Below are positions 19,145-27,403 of a stretch of DNA of 64,000 nucleotides, in pieces. The position numbers were made by a program, and so were the translations under genes. Source of the stretch: Micromonospora arborensis (lineage in GTDB: Bacteria; Actinomycetota; Actinomycetes; Mycobacteriales; Micromonosporaceae); assembly GCF_003205615.1 (NCBI RefSeq), contig NZ_PYBV01000017.1, positions 79,996 through 143,995 on the forward strand, written 5' to 3'. The notes beneath the pieces were generated by a model. It made no database searches, was not told the origin of the DNA, and was given only the letters and a program-made list of their open reading frames with translations. Each line of letters opens with the position of its first letter. Position 1 is the first letter of the stretch.

Positions 19145-20185
19145 GTGTACCTGAGCGCGACAGCGGCCGACCTGGAACGCAGCAGCCTGTTCCTGGCCGA
19201 GCAACGGCAGCACCCCTGCACGGACTGCGGTTACTCGTACCTGGACTCGCACCTCGGGCCGGTCGGCGAGCACTTCCGCCGAATCCGGGTGGGCGGCGGG
19301 ACGATCATCGCCAACACCGACGAGCCGCTGCGGGAGCTGCACATCGTTCCGCACGGCGGCACCGAGGTGCCGCACGACCTGCTCGCCTCGGTAGATCCGG
19401 CCGACTACCCGCGGCTGTCCCAACTGGTCCACGAGAACGTCGACCTGGGCACGGCCGCGATCTATCGACACCTGGTGGACGACATCGTCGCGGGCCGGGC
19501 CAAGGGCGTGGCGGTGGCCGGCTTCCACCTGACCCGTCTCTTGCTCGACGCGAACCGGCACCTCGTCGACGAGCAGTTGCCGCCGACCCCGTACGTCGGC
19601 TCCGCCGACCTCTACCGCGAGTATGTGCTCAGCGAGGGGGCCCGGCTGCGCGTCGAGGCCCTGCTGCCCTGGCTGGACGCGGTCGACGAGGTACTGCGTG
19701 AGCTGGGCGGGACGGGCACCGTCTACCACCACCACACCTACGACGTGTACTCGATGAGTCCGCGCCCGTGGGACCGGGGTTTCACCGAGAAACGCCCCGC
19801 GTTCCAGCTCATCTGGCGGCGCGCGCTGCTGGACTCGGTGGACGTGGACCCGGGGGAGGGGGAGTTGGGGCTCGCTCACCTGGGCGACATCGAGGGCGTC
19901 CAGACGGCCATCCGCGACTTCCTGGAGAAGGAGATCGGGATGGGCAACGGCAGCGGCCAGATCGACTACCCGCTGCTGCTGCCGGTGCTGCCGTTTCGCG
20001 GGACCCGGATCGGTGACCCGGCGGACGCACCCCGGCACCTCGTCTACGACCTCCGTAAGGACCTGCTCGCGACCGAGGATCACATCCGCTCCTGGGTAGT
20101 CGTGGCGCCGTGGCGTTTCCGGGATTCGTCCGCTTCGGCGGTAACGTCCTCAGCAGAGTCCGCGTCCTCCGCCAAGGGCGGCTGA
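19145..20185 (+). CDS. N-formylglutamate amidohydrolase-like protein
   Basis: 346 residues from GTG 19145, chosen because GAGGAGG lies 8 nt upstream. FGase-family-like features: IVPHGGTEVP (metal-site region), NVDLGTAAIYRHLVDD, LTRLLLDANRHLVD (the [ST]RLxxDxNR element) and VYHHHTYDVYSM (His cluster). The family cleaves N-formyl-glutamate or related N-acyl amino acids with a metal-bound water. Overall divergence makes the substrate uncertain. It follows the GGCT-fold gene by 87 bp in the same operon. The Ser/Ala-rich tail (SSASAVTSSAESASS) is probably disordered. Confidence 0.6.
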   Translation: MYLSATAADLERSSLFLAEQRQHPCTDCGYSYLDSHLGPVGEHFRRIRVGGGTIIANTDEPLRELHIVPHGGTEVPHDLLASVDPADYPRLSQLVHENVDLGTAAIYRHLVDDIVAGRAKGVAVAGFHLTRLLLDANRHLVDEQLPPTPYVGSADLYREYVLSEGARLRVEALLPWLDAVDEVLRELGGTGTVYHHHTYDVYSMSPRPWDRGFTEKRPAFQLIWRRALLDSVDVDPGEGELGLAHLGDIEGVQTAIRDFLEKEIGMGNGSGQIDYPLLLPVLPFRGTRIGDPADAPRHLVYDLRKDLLATEDHIRSWVVVAPWRFRDSSASAVTSSAESASSAKGG

Positions 20186-20233
20186 AGCCCTGCTCAGCAC
20201 CGTGGGACGAGCGGCCCGCGATCGGGAGAGACC

Positions 20234-21628
20234 ATGAGTCAGGGCCTGGTGCCACACGATGAGCCGCGGTTGGCGTTCCCCGACCTCGTCGGGTGGTTCC
20301 TGCCTGCCGGCCAGCGCAGCCACCTGATCGGACTCGAGATGGAGTGCGGCCTGGTTCGTCCGGAGACCGGCCGGTCTGTCTCGTACGACGAACCGGGGGG
20401 CACTCGCGCCCTGCTGGAGGTGCTCCTGGAGCAGTTGCACGGCGACCCGATCCAGGAAGACGGCACGCTCGTCGGTCTCGCGCTTTCCGACGGGGCGGCG
20501 CTGACCCTGGAGATGGCGGGCGCGATCGAATACTCCTCGGCGGCCCAGGCGACCGTGAGCGAGAGCATGGTTGCCGCCCGCCGGTGCCTCAGCATGGTGG
20601 CGCGGGCGGCCGAGCCGCTGCGGTTACGGGTGCTGACCGGCGCACACCTGCCCTTCGACGACCCGGGCGAGATCAAGTGGGCGCCCAAGTCGCGGACGAG
20701 GATCATGCGGCACTGGTTCGCCGGGCTGGGCGACGGCGGGAGACTCGGTGATCAGGTGATGGGGCTGACGCTCTCCACGCAGGTCAGCCTGGACGCGCTC
20801 GACGAGCAGGAATACCTGGAGAAACTCCGTACGCTGCTCGGGGTTGCGCCTTTCCTCGCCGCGATCCTGGCGAACGCTCCGGCGCTCACCGGGCCACGAA
20901 CCGACGACGGGATCGTGTCCCAGCGAATGGCCTACTGGCGCCGGATCGACCCCGCGCGGTGCCAGCATCTCGCCTCGCGGCTCTACGAGGTGACGAGCCT
21001 GGCCGAGTTGGTCGAGGTGCTGACCGATCTGCCGATGATCTATCGACGCACCGCGCACGGATACGTGCCGGGCGGGTCGCGCCGCTTCGGGGAGGCGCTG
21101 CGGGACGGGTTCGAGGACGGCACCTGGCCGACGATCGCCGACTGGAAGACCCACCTGGCGCAGGTCTGGCCGGCGATCCGGCCACGTCGGACACTCGAGA
21201 CCCGGCTCCCCGACGGCCAGGCATGGGACCGGCTCGCGCTCGTTCCGGCGCTCTTCGTCGGTCTCGCGGAGGAGCCGGCGATCCGCCGGGAGGCGCTCCA
21301 GTTGGTGTCGGAGTTCCGGACGGAGGCGCTGGACCTGGTCGCCGTCAAGGCCGCGCAGGGCAGCCCGGATGGGATCAACCCGCAGATCCGCGAGGTGGCC
21401 GGGCATCTCGTGCACCTCGCCGAGCAGGGGCTCTCCGCCCGGATCTCCCGGGGAGCCGAGCGCCCCGAGCTCATCGAATCGCTGGGGCCGGCGTTCCAGA
21501 GTGCCGTCACCGGCCGACCGCCGGCCGACGAGATCGTCGCCCGGTGGGCAGGTGAGTGGGCCCAACGACCGGACCGCTACGTGGCGGCGATGGCGGTTCC
21601 GACGGAAACAACTGATCGAATCGCGTAG
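20234..21628 (+). CDS. glutamate-cysteine ligase (GCS2/EgtA)-like protein
   Basis: 464 residues. HLIGLEMECGLV (~30-41) and TLEMAGAIEYSSAA (~92-105) match the acidic metal/ATP-binding elements of the GCS2 fold (GVEXE and TLEPGGQXE[LY]S in known members). FDDPGEIKWAPKSR and RMAYWRRIDPAR follow. The family joins the gamma-carboxyl of Glu to an amine using ATP, as in GshA and ergothioneine EgtA. No egtB, C or D is adjacent, so an ergothioneine role is not indicated, and this lineage normally uses mycothiol rather than glutathione. The acceptor amine is unknown. Start supported by GGGAGAG upstream. Confidence 0.72.
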   Translation: MSQGLVPHDEPRLAFPDLVGWFLPAGQRSHLIGLEMECGLVRPETGRSVSYDEPGGTRALLEVLLEQLHGDPIQEDGTLVGLALSDGAALTLEMAGAIEYSSAAQATVSESMVAARRCLSMVARAAEPLRLRVLTGAHLPFDDPGEIKWAPKSRTRIMRHWFAGLGDGGRLGDQVMGLTLSTQVSLDALDEQEYLEKLRTLLGVAPFLAAILANAPALTGPRTDDGIVSQRMAYWRRIDPARCQHLASRLYEVTSLAELVEVLTDLPMIYRRTAHGYVPGGSRRFGEALRDGFEDGTWPTIADWKTHLAQVWPAIRPRRTLETRLPDGQAWDRLALVPALFVGLAEEPAIRREALQLVSEFRTEALDLVAVKAAQGSPDGINPQIREVAGHLVHLAEQGLSARISRGAERPELIESLGPAFQSAVTGRPPADEIVARWAGEWAQRPDRYVAAMAVPTETTDRIA

Positions 21629-21663
21629 TCCAGGCAACGCGCATCCGTCGATACCATCGACCG

Positions 21664-22260
21664 GTGGCGTGCATGGCTTGCTATCGCCGGGTCTACCACG
21701 AGGGCGTCGCGGCGGTTCGCGCGATCGTCGCCGGCTACGGTCCCGAGGACTGGTCGCGTACCGGACCGTGCCACCCCTGGTCGGGATTGGATTTGCTGCG
21801 TCACCTCCAGATCACTGCGGGGCAGAGCCTCGCCACGCTCGCCCACGCGTGGCGGCACGGCCCGGAGGAACTGATGACACCGGACGAGTTGGCGCTCTTC
21901 AACGACCGCACCCTGATCTCGCTGGCGCCCGCGGAGCCGACGGCCACGCTGGCGGAGTTCGTCCGCCTGGCCGGCCGCTACCTGGTGTTGGCCTCGGCCT
22001 CGCCGGACCTGCCCTGCTACAGCTACCGGGGCCGGGTGTGGGACGTCGCGTGCAGCGTCGGGGTGCTCGCCGTCGAATGGCACATGCACGCCTGGGATCT
22101 GGCCGTCACAATCGGCGTCGAGCACCGGCCGCGGGAGCCGGCGCTCATCGTCGAGGCTTTCCGCACGGGCATGGCGTATCTGCCCGCACCCCCGACCGAG
22201 GACTGGGCAGGCCTGGTTTCGGCGGCCGGGCGGCAGTTGCGGGTAGACCAGGCGGCCTGA
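21664..22260 (+). CDS. DinB-like / mycothiol-dependent maleylpyruvate isomerase-fold protein
   Basis: 198 residues from GTG 21664. A four-helix DinB/MDMPI metal-binding domain is suggested by WSGLDLLRHLQITAGQSLA (first His) and VLAVEWHMHAWDLAVTIG (Glu-x3-His pair). Such proteins are often mycothiol S-transferases or isomerases using a divalent metal. Last gene of the operon, 35 bp after the ligase-like gene and abutting the convergent membrane-protein gene. It could add mycothiol to, or isomerise, the operon's product; this is inferred from family only. Confidence 0.7.
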   Translation: MACMACYRRVYHEGVAAVRAIVAGYGPEDWSRTGPCHPWSGLDLLRHLQITAGQSLATLAHAWRHGPEELMTPDELALFNDRTLISLAPAEPTATLAEFVRLAGRYLVLASASPDLPCYSYRGRVWDVACSVGVLAVEWHMHAWDLAVTIGVEHRPREPALIVEAFRTGMAYLPAPPTEDWAGLVSAAGRQLRVDQAA

Positions 22261-22262
22261 CC

Positions 22263-23006
22263 CTAGACCTCGGCCGGTCGGCGGGGCTCGGGCGCGGGCG
22301 GCTGGGGATTGGCGTTGGCGAGGCGCCACAACTCCCGGAAGTGGTGCTCGAAGGCGGCCGCGACCCGTGCGTCGCGGACGCTGAACCCCCGCATCTCCCC
22401 GCGGTCGTCCACGGCGAAGCCGAGGAAGACCACCGAGGAGTCGATGACGGCGAAGTTCTCGCCTTCGAGCTCCATGCCGGGCGGATAACGCAGGAGCTTG
22501 ACGTGGTAATTCTCGATCCTGGAGGCCAGGTCGATCTGTTCGTCGACCCACTGCTGGATGTCGGGGCTGCTGTTCGGCAGCCGGATCACCCGGTGCAGCG
22601 AGCGTTTCCCCGGCATCTTGCGCGCCCAGCGGATGGTGCCGGTGTAGTAGCGACGGGACTCCTCCGTCTGCTGCCCGGGGGCGGTGTCGTGCGAGAAAAC
22701 GGCGTAGACGGACTTGGAACTCCGCGAAATGGCGTGCAGCGCCTCGCCGTAGAAGGCGGACGAGGAATCGTACGTGCGCAGGGGTGCTCCGCTGGCGATG
22801 GAGACGACCCGACGCCGGGTCACGTCGAGCCAGCGGAGAAACACCAGCATGGTCAGGAAAATGAGCGGGATCGTCCAGTCCTGATTCTTGATGAAATGAA
22901 AGATATTGTCGGCCAGGCTCACCGCCAGCGCCACGGTGAGCGCGAGGGTGATCAGCTTGGACTCGAGCGCCTCCATCCGAGACTGTTCGATCTCGTCGTT
23001 GTTCAA
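22263..23006 (-). CDS. two-helix membrane protein of unknown function
   Basis: 247 residues. Two membrane segments lie near the N-terminus (LITLALTVALAVSLADNIF and WTIPLIFLTMLVFLRWL), followed by a ~190-residue cytoplasmic domain with SSSAFYGEALHAISRSSKSVYAVFSHD, RRYYTGTIRWARKM and FAVIDSSVVFLGFAVDD. The last stretch resembles the core strands of phospholipase-D-fold proteins but lacks HKD motifs, so no activity is claimed. Local GC is lower than in neighbours, especially around its start and upstream (22,860-23,170), suggesting acquisition. Converges on the operon with a 2-bp gap. Confidence 0.7.
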   Translation of the reverse strand: MNNDEIEQSRMEALESKLITLALTVALAVSLADNIFHFIKNQDWTIPLIFLTMLVFLRWLDVTRRRVVSIASGAPLRTYDSSSAFYGEALHAISRSSKSVYAVFSHDTAPGQQTEESRRYYTGTIRWARKMPGKRSLHRVIRLPNSSPDIQQWVDEQIDLASRIENYHVKLLRYPPGMELEGENFAVIDSSVVFLGFAVDDRGEMRGFSVRDARVAAAFEHHFRELWRLANANPQPPAPEPRRPAEV

Positions 23007-23184
23007 CGGAACTCCCTTCCGCGGGAAGCGCTGCGAGACGCACAGCGGAATCGGTGCGAAAAGTATCTCACGACAGCGTGATTTCAGCTCCGGACGACGG
23101 AGTCGGAAAGTGATCAGCGCCGAAGCATGATTGCGGATGGGATTTCCAAGAACGGCAATTCCATGATGTCCGTCGGCGTACGCG

Positions 23185-24180
23185 TCATGGTGCAGACCGC
23201 GCTGAGGGCACCGGCGGCGGTGCGCTGACCGGTGCGGCCACGGCCACGGCCGGGGCCTTGCGGCGCCGACGCAGCACCAGCAGCAACACCGCCACCGGTA
23301 CGCCGAACGTCAGCAGCCACGGCAGCAGCGCCCCCAGCACGGTGAGCAGGACGGTCAACGAGGCGACGAACGCTTTCCAACTGCCGGTCAGCCCGGCCAG
23401 GAAGCCGGTCTCTTCCTTCTCGGGGGTGTCTTTGGCCGCCGGCCCCGCGAGCGTCACGGTGATCGTGGAGAGGGCGGTCAGGTCGGCCAGTCGCCGTTTC
23501 TTGGCTTCCAACGACGCCAGATCGGCCTCGCGGCGACCCAGCTCGTTCTCCAACGACACCAGATCGGTGATCGAGGTGGCGCGGGCCAGCAACTTGCGGG
23601 CACTCTCCACCCTGGCCCGCTGACTGATGATGCGGGCGTCCAGGTCGACGATCGCCTCCGTGGCGTCCTCGGTGCTGATCTCCCGGCTCTGCTGACGGCC
23701 GAGCTTCGAGATCTCGTCCACCACACCGGTGAACTTCGCGGCCGGCACCCGCAGCTGCAACTCCGCCACCGCGTCGGCCTGGGCGCTGCGCCGCTGGTCA
23801 CCACCGACGAAGCCGCCGGCCCGGGTCACCAGGGCGGTGACCTCACGGGCGGTGGCGTCCACATCGTCCACCTGCACCCGCATCGATCCGGTGTAGATGA
23901 TCGCCCGCTGGTCGACCCGCAGGTCCGGTGGCGCGGCACCACCATTCTGCGGTGCCCCGGCCCGGTCCTCCTGCGGTGCTCCGGCCCCGGCCGCCTCGGG
24001 TTTTCCGAGCAGGCCGTCCTTGTCCGCACCGCCGTTCGCCGCCGCCGGGCCGTCGGCACTCGTGCCCGCCGTATCCTGCGACCCGCTGTCACCGGCTCCG
24101 CACCCCGTGAGGACCAGCGCCGCCGCCAGTGCCGTGGCCGCCAGCAGTGCGCTGCGGCGTCGTACCGCCTGTCCGTCCAT
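23185..24180 (-). CDS. DUF4349 lipoprotein
   Basis: 331 residues from ATG 24180 (MDGQAVRRRSALL; GGGAG upstream); ATG 24201 is an alternative. Lipoprotein signal with lipobox VLTGC. A low-complexity linker follows, then the DUF4349 domain: RAIIYTGSMRVQVDDVDATA, AGGFVGGDQR, LQLRVPAAKF and a coiled-coil pair (DLDARIISQRARVESARKLL to ENELGRREADLASLEAKKRR). One C-terminal membrane segment (LLPWLLTFGVPVAVLLLVL) ends in a basic tail. Anchored to the membrane at both ends. The function of the domain is unknown. Confidence 0.88.
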   Translation of the reverse strand: MDGQAVRRRSALLAATALAAALVLTGCGAGDSGSQDTAGTSADGPAAANGGADKDGLLGKPEAAGAGAPQEDRAGAPQNGGAAPPDLRVDQRAIIYTGSMRVQVDDVDATAREVTALVTRAGGFVGGDQRRSAQADAVAELQLRVPAAKFTGVVDEISKLGRQQSREISTEDATEAIVDLDARIISQRARVESARKLLARATSITDLVSLENELGRREADLASLEAKKRRLADLTALSTITVTLAGPAAKDTPEKEETGFLAGLTGSWKAFVASLTVLLTVLGALLPWLLTFGVPVAVLLLVLRRRRKAPAVAVAAPVSAPPPVPSARSAP

Positions 24181-24294
24181 CCCCGCTCCCATCGTCGTCA
24201 TCCGGTGTGGCGATAGCTCGGACGCGGCGCACGCGTCGGCTGGTTCCGGCAGACTGCGCTGAGGACGTCACGATTCGATAATCGAGGAGTCACG

Positions 24295-24927
24295 ATGCGG
24301 CTCACCAAGTACGCCCACTCCTGCCTCCGGGTGGAACACGACGGGGGAGTGCTCGTCGTCGACCCGGGGATGTTCAGCGACCCCGCGGTGGCGTTGGACG
24401 GTGTGGACGCGGTGCTGATCACCCATGAACACCCCGACCACCTGGACGTGGCGGCGGTGCGCCTGCAGCTCGACCGGCGGCCGTTCCCGATCCACGGGCC
24501 CGCCTCGCTCGCCGGGGTGCTGGGCGACGCGGCCGAGGCGTTGCGCCCGGTCACCGTCGGTGAGTCGTTCACCGCCGCCGGGGTCGCCGTCCGCGCGTAC
24601 GGGGGGCGGCACGCGGTGATCCACCCGGACATCCCGGTGGTGGACAACCTCGGTTACCTGATCAATGACGTGGTCTACCACCCCGGTGACGCCCTGGTGG
24701 TGCCCGAGGAGACACCCGTCGACACGCTCTTCGCGCCGATCCACGCACCCTGGTCGAAGTTCTCCGAGGTGGTCGACTTCATCCGCGCGGTCGCGCCGCG
24801 GCGCGCGTACGCCCTGCACGACGCCCTGCTCAACGACAACGGGCTGGGCGTGCTCGACCGGCAGTACGCCGCGCTGTCCGGCACCGAATACCAGCGGCTG
24901 GAGCCCGGTAGCCGGGTGGACGTCTGA
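24295..24927 (+). CDS. metallo-beta-lactamase-fold hydrolase (UlaG-like)
   Basis: 210 residues. Opening MRLTKYAHSCLRVEHDGG and the zinc motif THEHPDHLD, then GGRHAVIHPD, YHPGDALVVPEE (Asp ligand) and FAPIHAPWSK, are typical of the UlaG-like family. These are cytosolic lactonases/phosphodiesterases of varied substrate. No partner gene defines its substrate. The following gene starts 4 bp after its stop. Confidence 0.88.
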   Translation: MRLTKYAHSCLRVEHDGGVLVVDPGMFSDPAVALDGVDAVLITHEHPDHLDVAAVRLQLDRRPFPIHGPASLAGVLGDAAEALRPVTVGESFTAAGVAVRAYGGRHAVIHPDIPVVDNLGYLINDVVYHPGDALVVPEETPVDTLFAPIHAPWSKFSEVVDFIRAVAPRRAYALHDALLNDNGLGVLDRQYAALSGTEYQRLEPGSRVDV

Positions 24928-24931
24928 AACG

Positions 24932-25915
24932 ATGCCCGGCCCCTCAGCGGAGCTGGTGCAGCAGCTCTACCGCATCCCACCGGACCGGTTCGTGGCCGCC
25001 CGGGACGCCGCCGTGGCCGACGCCCGCCGTGCCGGCGACCAGAGCACCGCCCGACAACTGGCCCGGCTACGTCGCCCGACGGTGGCCGCCTGGCTGGTGA
25101 ACCTGCTCGCCATTCGACGCCCGGAGCTGGTAACCGACCTGGTGCAGCTCGCCGATGCACTGCGGGCCGCCCAGCGGGAGCTGCGCGGGCCCCGGCTGCG
25201 GGAGCTGTCCGCGCAGCGCCGGGCGGTGGTCGCCGCCCTGGTCGCCGAGATCCGCAAGCTCGCCGCGGCGGAGCCGGACTCGCCACCGGCCGGCCGGTTG
25301 CCCCTGGCCGAGGTGGAGGCGACCCTGAACGCGGCGTTCTCCGACGTCGAGGTCGCCGAACAGGTGCGCGCGGGGCGCCTGCTGCGGGCGGCCAGCTACG
25401 CCGGCTTCGGTGAGGTGCCCCGGCCACAGCTGCGGCTGGTCACCGACGATGACGAGGAACCGGCGGCGGAACGCCCCGCCCGGCGGCCCGGTGCCCAGCG
25501 AGGGCGTCGGGAGGACACGCCCCGCACGGACCGGGCGGCGGAGCGCGCCGAGCAGGCCGAGCGGGCTGCGCAGCGGGCGGCCCGCGCCGAGCGGGCCCGG
25601 CAGCGCCGTGCCCTGGACCGGGAGCTTGCCAAGGCCCAGGCCGACCAGGAGCGCGCGGAGGCCGAGTTGACCCAGGCGACCGGGCAGGAGCGGGACGGCG
25701 CTTCCGTACTCGATCGGATCGAGGCCGAACTGGCCGAGCTGGAGCGGCGGCGCGCGGTCGCCGAGCAGGATCTCAGCCGGGCCAAGCTCGCTCGGCGTGC
25801 CGCCGAGCGTGCGGTCACCGTGGCCCGGCGCCGGGCGGGTGAGGTCGAGGCGGCGGTCGAGGCGCTGGCGGCCGAAGAGGGGGATGCGGACGCGGGGGGT
25901 GGCGCGGCAGACTGA
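24932..25915 (+). CDS. Ala/Arg/Glu-rich coiled-coil protein
   Basis: 327 residues from ATG 24932. The first ~160 residues are helical and basic (LYRIPPDRFVAARDAAVADARRAGD, LRRPTVAAWLVNLLA). From ~190 to the end the composition is A/R/E/Q with heptad character (ERAEQAERAAQRAARAERAR), predicting a long coiled coil. No signal or membrane segment. I do not recognise a named family, and the function is unknown. It follows the MBL-fold gene by 4 bp. Confidence 0.8.
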   Translation: MPGPSAELVQQLYRIPPDRFVAARDAAVADARRAGDQSTARQLARLRRPTVAAWLVNLLAIRRPELVTDLVQLADALRAAQRELRGPRLRELSAQRRAVVAALVAEIRKLAAAEPDSPPAGRLPLAEVEATLNAAFSDVEVAEQVRAGRLLRAASYAGFGEVPRPQLRLVTDDDEEPAAERPARRPGAQRGRREDTPRTDRAAERAEQAERAAQRAARAERARQRRALDRELAKAQADQERAEAELTQATGQERDGASVLDRIEAELAELERRRAVAEQDLSRAKLARRAAERAVTVARRRAGEVEAAVEALAAEEGDADAGGGAAD

Positions 25916-26016
25916 CCATCGATGGGCGACGACGAGTGTGCGGACCGTCCACGGCGGGTGACCCTGGATCGGGGCGTCGTGGTCGACGGGTTGGGTTGCC
26001 CGAGGAGGGCGCTCGG

Positions 26017-26751
26017 ATGACACCGGAACAGATCGCCGCCGCCAGCAAGCCGGTCGTGCTCGACCTGGGCGACGCGTTCAGCCGGGATTCGACCACGCTG
26101 CGCCGGGCCCGGCTGCTCGGCATCTCCGGCTGGGCGTTCTACATCAGTGGCCGGGCTGGCGCGCTCGGCGATGTACGGGCGGAGACGGCCGCCGCCGCCC
26201 TCGGTTTCATCGCCCCGGACGCGGTCGCGGACGGTTGGGACGCCGCGGCCCGGATTGTCCCGCCGTTCGAGGTGGCCGCCGCCAGCCTCGCCGAGTGCTG
26301 CCGATGGGGCTCGCAGCAGCTCGACGCCCTGCCCAACACCGAGCGTCTGGCGGCACTCGTCGAGCGGGCGGTGGTGGCGGCGGACGCCAGTGGGATGCCG
26401 CTCTTCGCCGCGTGGCGGGCCGTGCCGCTGCCGGATCTCTCTCCGGGCGCCCGGAGCGCCGCGGGGCTGCGACTGCTCCGGGAATACTTCACCGGCGCCT
26501 ACCTGCTGGCGGTGCGCGCCGCCGGGATGACCCCGTTGGAGGCTGTGCTCTCCGGGCCGGAGGGGGAGGCGGGGGCCGTGGCCTGCGGCTGGTCACCGCC
26601 GTACCCGCCGATCGGGCCCTTGGTGCGTCGGCGGCTGTGGGCAGAGGCGGTGACCAACCGTCTCGTCGCGCCGGCGTTCACCGCCCTCGGCCCCGCGGAC
26701 GGCGCCGAGCTGGTGGAGCTGCTGCACCGCACCCGGGCCGACCTCGCCTGA
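26017..26751 (+). CDS. SCO6745-family protein
   Basis: 244 residues from ATG 26017, with GAGGAGGG seven bases upstream. The pattern LLGISGWAFYISGRAGALGDV, ALGFIAPDAVADGWD and RLWAEAVTNRLVAPAFTALG is that of the actinobacterial SCO6745 family, an all-helical protein with a helix-turn-helix-like core. The biochemical role is not established. Converges with the following GGCT gene. Confidence 0.82.
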   Translation: MTPEQIAAASKPVVLDLGDAFSRDSTTLRRARLLGISGWAFYISGRAGALGDVRAETAAAALGFIAPDAVADGWDAAARIVPPFEVAAASLAECCRWGSQQLDALPNTERLAALVERAVVAADASGMPLFAAWRAVPLPDLSPGARSAAGLRLLREYFTGAYLLAVRAAGMTPLEAVLSGPEGEAGAVACGWSPPYPPIGPLVRRRLWAEAVTNRLVAPAFTALGPADGAELVELLHRTRADLA

Positions 26752-26841
26752 GCCGCTGGTGTGTGATTGACGACGCCGGTCGAGCCCGAGCGGCGAGCCG
26801 GTCGACGGCGGTAGCAGACTGGAGGCGTGCGATACGCGCTG

Positions 26842-27297
26842 CTACGCCGACGCGGTGCCGGTGGGGCGGGACCGCAGCTCCGTGACGTAGTCGTCCGGGG
26901 CGCCGGCCTTCTCGGCGGCGTTCGCGATCTCGGAGAGATACCACGAGGTCGGCAGGCCGCCCTCGTACCCGTTGAAGACGTAGATCCACGCGGTCACGTC
27001 ACCGTCGAGGGTGGAGACCCGGACGTGCAGCTTGCGGTACGTGCCGGCGGTCACACCCTCGATCTCGTCGAGCTGGCCCGCGTCGTACGGGTGGATGTCG
27101 TAGAGCGCCACGAAGACCCGCTCACCGGGCGCCTCGACCAGGGTGCTCACCGCGCCCTCCCAGCCGATCACGTCCGCCCCGGCGAAGGTCAGCCGCCAGC
27201 CCTCCAGCCAGCCGGTGCCCACCATTGGCGAATGCGGACAGTAGGCACGCATCCGGGCGGGGTCGAGATTTGAGCCGTAGGCGGCGTGATGACGCAC
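26842..27297 (-). CDS. gamma-glutamylcyclotransferase
   Basis: 151 residues, the normal size for a GGCT. HHAAYGSNLDPARM is the substrate-binding loop, ALYDIHPYDAGQLDEIEGVTAGTYRK carries the catalytic Glu of the LDxxEGV motif, and VTAWIYVFNGYEGGLPTSWY follows. The family converts gamma-glutamyl amino acids to 5-oxoproline and the free amine. Divergent from the LpdA-type gene. It is the second GGCT-fold protein in the window. Confidence 0.88.
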   Translation of the reverse strand: MRHHAAYGSNLDPARMRAYCPHSPMVGTGWLEGWRLTFAGADVIGWEGAVSTLVEAPGERVFVALYDIHPYDAGQLDEIEGVTAGTYRKLHVRVSTLDGDVTAWIYVFNGYEGGLPTSWYLSEIANAAEKAGAPDDYVTELRSRPTGTASA

Positions 27298-27403
27298 GGC
27301 GATGACGATAGCCCGGCGGACGGGTGGGGGAGAATACGACAGTGCGTGTCGAATGCGCTCGGGAGAAGAAAGTCACTGTGAGTATGAACGAAGGGCGAAC
27401 GCT

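Noticed and set aside
20234..21628. Ergothioneine egtA
   Set aside because: No egtB, egtC, egtD or egtE neighbours; the operon content is different.
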